Shown here piece after piece: positions 13,473 to 15,674 of a stretch of DNA of 15,674 nucleotides. Source of the DNA: JBEBBU01 sp041158225 (lineage in GTDB: Bacteria; Pseudomonadota; Gammaproteobacteria; Methylococcales; Methylococcaceae). Position numbers and translations under genes: made by a program. The stretch is from the NCBI GenBank assembly GCA_041158225.1, contig JBEBBU010000189.1:1-15674 (forward strand), in the 5' to 3' direction. Under the pieces are notes generated by a model. The model was given only the letters and a program-made list of their open reading frames with translations. It was not told the DNA's origin and did not search any database. The number at the start of each line of letters is the position of its first letter. The first letter of the stretch is position 1.

Positions 13473-13787
13473 TTATGCTCCATATCCAGGATTTTTCAAA
13501 TTCGCCTCAATCGCCGCTTCTGCCCGCTGCCCGCGCCACTGCGCAGATAGCCGCAGCATCTTTTCCTTGAATGGTTCGCTGTCGTCTTCCACTTCCGTCG
13601 CGTCGACATGGCGTCCTGGCGTCAGCACGTGGCCGTGTTTGCGGATTTCGTCCATTGACGCTGACTTGCAGAAGCCCGCAATGTCGGCGTACTCACCTGC
13701 ATCTTTCTCACCGCGCCAGGCGTGCCAGGCGTGATTGTCAAAGCCTAGGTTCCTCCTGCTATTTCTGCTCGTATCTTGCCGGGCCAT
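13473..13787 (-). pseudogene. hsdM (type I methyltransferase) C-terminal remnant
   Basis: The frame encodes the end of a type I restriction-modification methyltransferase subunit: HAWRGEKDAGEYADIAGFCK, then IRKHGHVLTPGRHV, DDSEPFKEKMLRLSAQ and the last residues NLKNPGYGA. The catalytic NPPF domain (usually several hundred residues upstream) is gone, so the gene is dead. Signs of decay: HAW is encoded twice by a 9-base tandem repeat (13715-13732), and the coil between SAQ and EANL seems shorter than usual. The apparent ATG at 13787 is chance, in front of the junction. HepT follows 2 bases after the stop. No hsdS or hsdR is in the window. Confidence 0.75.
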
Positions 13788-14014
13788 TATGTTCTGAATC
13801 CTTTGAAGGGGTATTGGTTATTACATCTGGCCTCAATTCTACGTCATCCTCCGTTGATGCCACTACTGACGCCACATCTTCTCAGGCGCTTCGGCCTGCG
13901 CGTGAACGACGAGGACTTCAAGCCGCAACTGGATGCGCTTAACGAGGAATTGGAGGGTCTGAACTCTCAGGCTCTCGAATTGCAATCCCGCATCGCCCAA
14001 AATATCGCATTGGG

Positions 14015-14036
14015 GTGTATAGGTGTGCCTATACAC
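14015..14036. repeat. Perfect 9-bp inverted repeat
   Basis: GTGTATAGG-TGTG-CCTATACAC: a perfect 9-bp stem with a 4-base loop, flanked by GGG before and, after a short gap, CCCC. It lies right at the end of the coiled-coil remnant. No T-run follows, so it is not a plain terminator; a protein-binding or mobile-element end hairpin is possible. Confidence 0.7.
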
Positions 14037-14281
14037 ATCGCCCCCTGTCCGGAGCCACTTTGCCGCCTTCGACACCTCGCGGTCACGGGAGCATTTCATG
14101 GAGAGCTCTTGTCCGCATCCTCGCCCGATTCCGGCCATCCGTTATGGTAATCCTGTTATCCCAGCCTTTCAGGAGGTGTCTTGCTGGGACAGGTATGAAA
14201 ACACGCGTCATTGATCCTTTCCACTTGTCCTGTGCGGGGGCTCAGTCAGGAATCGTAAGGCTCGCGCTTTTTATGTCAGCG

Positions 14282-14312
14282 TTGACGGCTGCTTGATCAT
14301 TACAGGTAATAT
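14282..14312 (+). promoter_or_regulatory. Promoter of the RHH gene
   Basis: TTGACG at 14282-14287 and TAATAT at 14307-14312 with 19-base spacing form a plausible sigma-70 promoter. The -10 runs into an operator-like inverted repeat, ATGCGCA-TTATT-TGTGCAT (14311-14329, one mismatch), so the RHH product could repress its own gene, which is usual for such antitoxins. Confidence 0.5.
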
Positions 14313-14329
14313 GCGCATTATTTGTGCAT
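14311..14329. promoter_or_regulatory. Operator-like inverted repeat
   Basis: ATGCGCA and TGTGCAT are inverted copies (6 of 7 pairs) separated by 5 bases, overlapping the end of the -10 box. The position fits autorepression by the ribbon-helix-helix protein encoded just downstream. Confidence 0.45.
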
Positions 14330-14350
14330 AAGCTAATCTTTGGAGGCACT

Positions 14351-14563
14351 ATGATGAGCGTTCGCCTTAACCTTGTTCTTTCTGATGAGCTAAGCCGTGA
14401 AATCGATAAAGCCGCGGATGAGACGGAATCCAACAAAAGTGAAATCATTCGCAAAGCACTCACCCTTTTTCTTGCAGCCCGGGAAGGGAAACAAAGAGGG
14501 CTGAAAATTGGTTTAGTTGATCCCAAGAGTGAAAAGCTTCAAACCGAGATCATTGGATTGTGA
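14351..14563 (+). CDS. Ribbon-helix-helix (CopG-type) regulator or antitoxin
   Basis: A 70-residue protein. Residues 2-35 form an RHH fold: VRLNLVLSDELSREIDKAAD is the strand and first helix, then NKSEIIRKALTLFLAARE with the typical turn and second helix. The C-terminal tail GLKIGLVDPKSEKLQTEIIGL is short. GGAGG at 14342-14346 is 4 bases from ATG 14351 and 7 from ATG 14354; either is possible, and the second has better spacing. It should bind DNA as a dimer, probably at the repeat over its own promoter. The stop overlaps the GTG of the next short ORF (GTGA). The local base composition is more AT-rich than the core genes. Confidence 0.8.
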   Translation: MMSVRLNLVLSDELSREIDKAADETESNKSEIIRKALTLFLAAREGKQRGLKIGLVDPKSEKLQTEIIGL

Positions 14564-14706
14564 GCACATTTGATCTCAACAATCCTCCACAGGATCACAA
14601 AGTCTCGGTTTCCGTTGAAAGCAAAGAGACCCGGGGAGAACGCTATGTCGTTGTATCTGTGATGATGGTTATTGTTGAGGAAATTGCACTATTATGGAAG
14701 TGGTAA
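14560..14706 (+). CDS. Small ORF coupled to the RHH gene, likely truncated
   Basis: GTG 14560 overlaps the RHH stop (GTGA). The 48-residue frame reads SVSVESKETRGERYV followed by a hydrophobic end, VVVSVMMVIVEEIALLWKW. RHH genes of this kind are often followed by a small protein with one membrane helix; the part after about residue 30 may be that helix or may be out-of-family sequence created at a junction, because from about 14672 the same DNA encodes, in another frame, the body of a RelE-type toxin. Nothing more can be assigned. Moderate to low confidence that it is a working gene. Confidence 0.45.
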   Translation: MSTFDLNNPPQDHKVSVSVESKETRGERYVVVSVMMVIVEEIALLWKW

Positions 14707-14917
14707 GTCGGGTGGCTTTCGAACCTTGGTGCTATTTCAGTTGGGAAGTAGAGCCTTCTTTGTCCATGGTTTCGCCAAGAAGGACAAAGCGAACATAAGT
14801 GATGATGATCTGATGATGTTGCGAGAGCTCGCCGTTATCATGCTGGCCTATGACGATGCCGAACTGGAACTGGCCATTGAAAACAAGGCGCTTATAGAGG
14901 TTATTGGCGATGAGTAA
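14672..14917 (+). pseudogene. RelE/HigB-type toxin lacking its N-terminal part
   Basis: The frame from TTG 14672 gives about 81 residues. GSGKSGGFRTLVLF, SRAFFVHGFAKKDKANI, DDDLMMLRELAVIML and the C-terminal ALIEVIGDE match the RelE-like toxin family (HigB/Gp49 type), whose members usually run about 110 residues with some 40 more at the front. Here a stop at 14663-14665 cuts the frame, and the upstream DNA belongs to the RHH-linked ORF. The fragment keeps the RNase core strands but lacks the first helices that wrap the ribosome-facing surface, so it is probably inactive. It overlaps its antitoxin gene by 8 bases, which is the usual operon layout, with toxin first. Confidence 0.7.
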
Positions 14918-15227
14918 ACAGTACCGCAGTGCCATATTGGCTTCCGTACATGAAACCGCTGAAAGTTTACATGAAGCTGGCCTGATGGATAAGCGCACCA
15001 TGCGTCGATTCGACCATCAGTGCCTGACCACAGTGGTTCCGCTCACACCGGAAGAAATCCGCGCGATCAGGCTTAAGGAACGGGCCAGTCAAGCCGTCTT
15101 TGCCAGACACCTGAATGTCACTACTGGTTTGATCAGTCAGTGGGAACGTGGTGAAAAGCATCCACAAGGCGCATCTCTCAAATTGCTTTCCCTTGTCGCC
15201 AGAAACGGGCTCCAATCGATTGCCTGA
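14910..15227 (+). CDS. HTH (XRE-type) antitoxin of the RelE/HigB family
   Basis: A complete 105-residue antitoxin. The N-terminal half, YRSAILASVHETAESLHEAG and LMDKRTMRRFDHQCL, contacts the toxin in this family. Residues about 47-100 are the helix-turn-helix: LTPEEIRAIRLKERASQAVF, then ARHLNVTTGLISQWERGEK, HPQGASLKLLSLVARNGL. Start ATG 14910; the in-frame TTG two codons earlier is not needed. With its toxin broken it is an orphan: it could still repress its own operon or neutralise a related toxin elsewhere in the genome. It seems intact. Confidence 0.8.
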   Translation: MSKQYRSAILASVHETAESLHEAGLMDKRTMRRFDHQCLTTVVPLTPEEIRAIRLKERASQAVFARHLNVTTGLISQWERGEKHPQGASLKLLSLVARNGLQSIA

Positions 15228-15283
15228 TCAAGGATTGGACGCCATCCAGCATGGAGGGAATAGCACCGTGGCCAGTCAATTCT

Positions 15284-15300
15284 GCCGCATATTTTGCGGC
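15284..15300. repeat. Short hairpin after the HTH antitoxin
   Basis: GCCGCA-TATTT-TGCGGC is a 6-bp stem with 5-base loop, 57 bases after the antitoxin stop. There is no T-run, so a terminator role is possible but weak. Confidence 0.35.
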
Positions 15301-15344
15301 GAATATGTCGGTCATTCCCCTCAAGATTCCAACTCTAGAAAATT

Positions 15345-15392
15345 GGGTGTAAATGGGTGTGATATTGGTTCATGCATGAAAACATGACACCC
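15345..15392. repeat. Repeat cluster at the Fic junction
   Basis: GGGTGT occurs twice, 10 bases apart (15345 and 15355), with the inverted copy ACACCC at 15387-15392. Between them sits a perfect 12-base palindrome, TTCATGCATGAA (15369-15380). The cluster lies right before the point where the Fic sequence begins, so it may mark a recombination end. Confidence 0.4.
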
Positions 15393-15393
15393 T

Positions 15394-15586
15394 CCAGGTC
15401 ACTTCTTTCAGGACGGCAACGGGCGCCTATCCCGCGTGCTGACTACTTTGCTGCTCCTGCAGAGCGGCTACCTACGCCTATGTGCCTTACAGCTCGCTGG
15501 AAAGCGTGGTCGAGCAGAGCAAGGAAGCGTACTACCTAGCGCTGCGCCAGACACAAGGCACCATGGCAAGACGCATTCGGCATTGA
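15394..15586 (+). pseudogene. Fic-domain protein remnant, frameshifted
   Basis: The frame from about 15394 encodes FFQDGNGRLSRVLTTLLLLQ and SGY, matching the Fic active-site motif HPFxDGNGR (here the proline is Phe: His-Phe-Phe). After Tyr the frame is lost: CTAC occurs twice in tandem (15468-15475). In the next frame the text continues as AYVPYSSLESVVEQSKEAYY and LALRQTQGTM, then diverges and stops at 15584-15586. So a Fic AMP-transferase core of about 60 residues is left, with the N-terminal half and the C-terminus missing. It is not functional. What follows to the window end (frame LIGDFLLEAQQKILKAIPWG on) I do not recognise. Confidence 0.7.
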
Positions 15587-15674
15587 TCGGCGACTTCCTG
15601 CTCGAAGCCCAGCAGAAGATACTCAAGGCGATTCCTTGGGGTGATGAGGCATGGGATCGTTACTGGGTAACGGA
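15587..15674 (+). other. Unidentified open frame running off the window
   Basis: The plus frame including LIGDFLLEAQQKILKAIPWG and DEAWDRYW stays open to the last base. It looks like protein sequence (helical, with aromatic and acidic residues) but I do not recognise it, and its start is not visible as a separate gene. It may be the beginning of another remnant. Confidence 0.3.

Larger units (their letters stand above)
13788..14350. other. Degraded stretch between hsdM remnant and RHH gene
   Basis: About 560 bases with no intact gene. On the plus strand, roughly 13856-14009, the frame LLRRFGLRVNDEDFKPQLDA then EELEGLNSQALELQSRIAQN looks like a real protein end with a coiled coil, similar in style to the C-terminus of DNA methyltransferases; the upstream part has no good start and the frame runs on into a hairpin, so I treat it as a possible remnant only. 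The rest (14040-14280) shows no gene I recognise. The last part carries the promoter of the RHH gene. Confidence 0.5.

Noticed and set aside
1..15674. CRISPR array, tRNA, rRNA or whole insertion sequence
   Set aside because: I saw no regularly spaced repeats, no cloverleaf pattern with conserved TΨC arm and no transposase frame; short cases could be missed by eye.

Overview
The window comes from a gammaproteobacterial chromosome of moderate GC. The evidence is the order gshB–tonB–yqgE–ruvX–pyrB–pyrC', which matches Pseudomonas except that pyrR is missing between ruvX and pyrB. The pyrB/pyrC' pair, with a 4-base overlap and a zinc-less dihydroorotase-like subunit, points the same way. I cannot name the genus from the sequence.

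Bases 1-12,180 are core genome. First comes the plus-strand run gshB (5' end outside the window), tonB, yqgE/algH, ruvX, pyrB and pyrC', tightly packed and probably one transcript. A small secreted cysteine-containing protein reads towards pyrC' from the minus strand and overlaps its 3' end. Next are a membrane-anchored DUF6694-like protein, the zinc-sensing repressor gene zur and a GT4 glycosyltransferase coupled to zur by a 4-base overlap. On the minus strand follow a 558-residue exported PstS-like binding protein, whose stop shares the palindrome CTAG with the glycosyltransferase stop, and the NAD malic enzyme maeA. A YkgJ-type cysteine-cluster protein diverges from maeA, and a SYLF-domain lipoprotein faces it. 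Two intergenic regions carry CRP/Vfr-like sites: a perfect TGTGA-N6-TCACA before the PstS-like gene and a one-mismatch copy before the DUF6694-like gene.

Bases 12,200-15,674 are an accessory island made largely of whole and broken toxin-antitoxin (TA) and restriction genes. In order these are: a DUF2281-like antitoxin without a toxin; a RelB/DinJ antitoxin start that is frameshifted and cut off; an apparently intact HEPN/MNT pair (hepT–mntA, type VII TA) directly behind a decayed hsdM tail; a degraded stretch with a perfect 9-bp stem hairpin; a ribbon-helix-helix regulator with its own promoter and operator-like repeat; a 48-codon ORF; a RelE/HigB-type toxin lacking its N-terminal part; its complete HTH antitoxin; and a Fic-domain fragment broken by a 4-base tandem duplication. 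The junctions suggest repeated recombination between TA and restriction modules. The only pair that looks functional is hepT–mntA.
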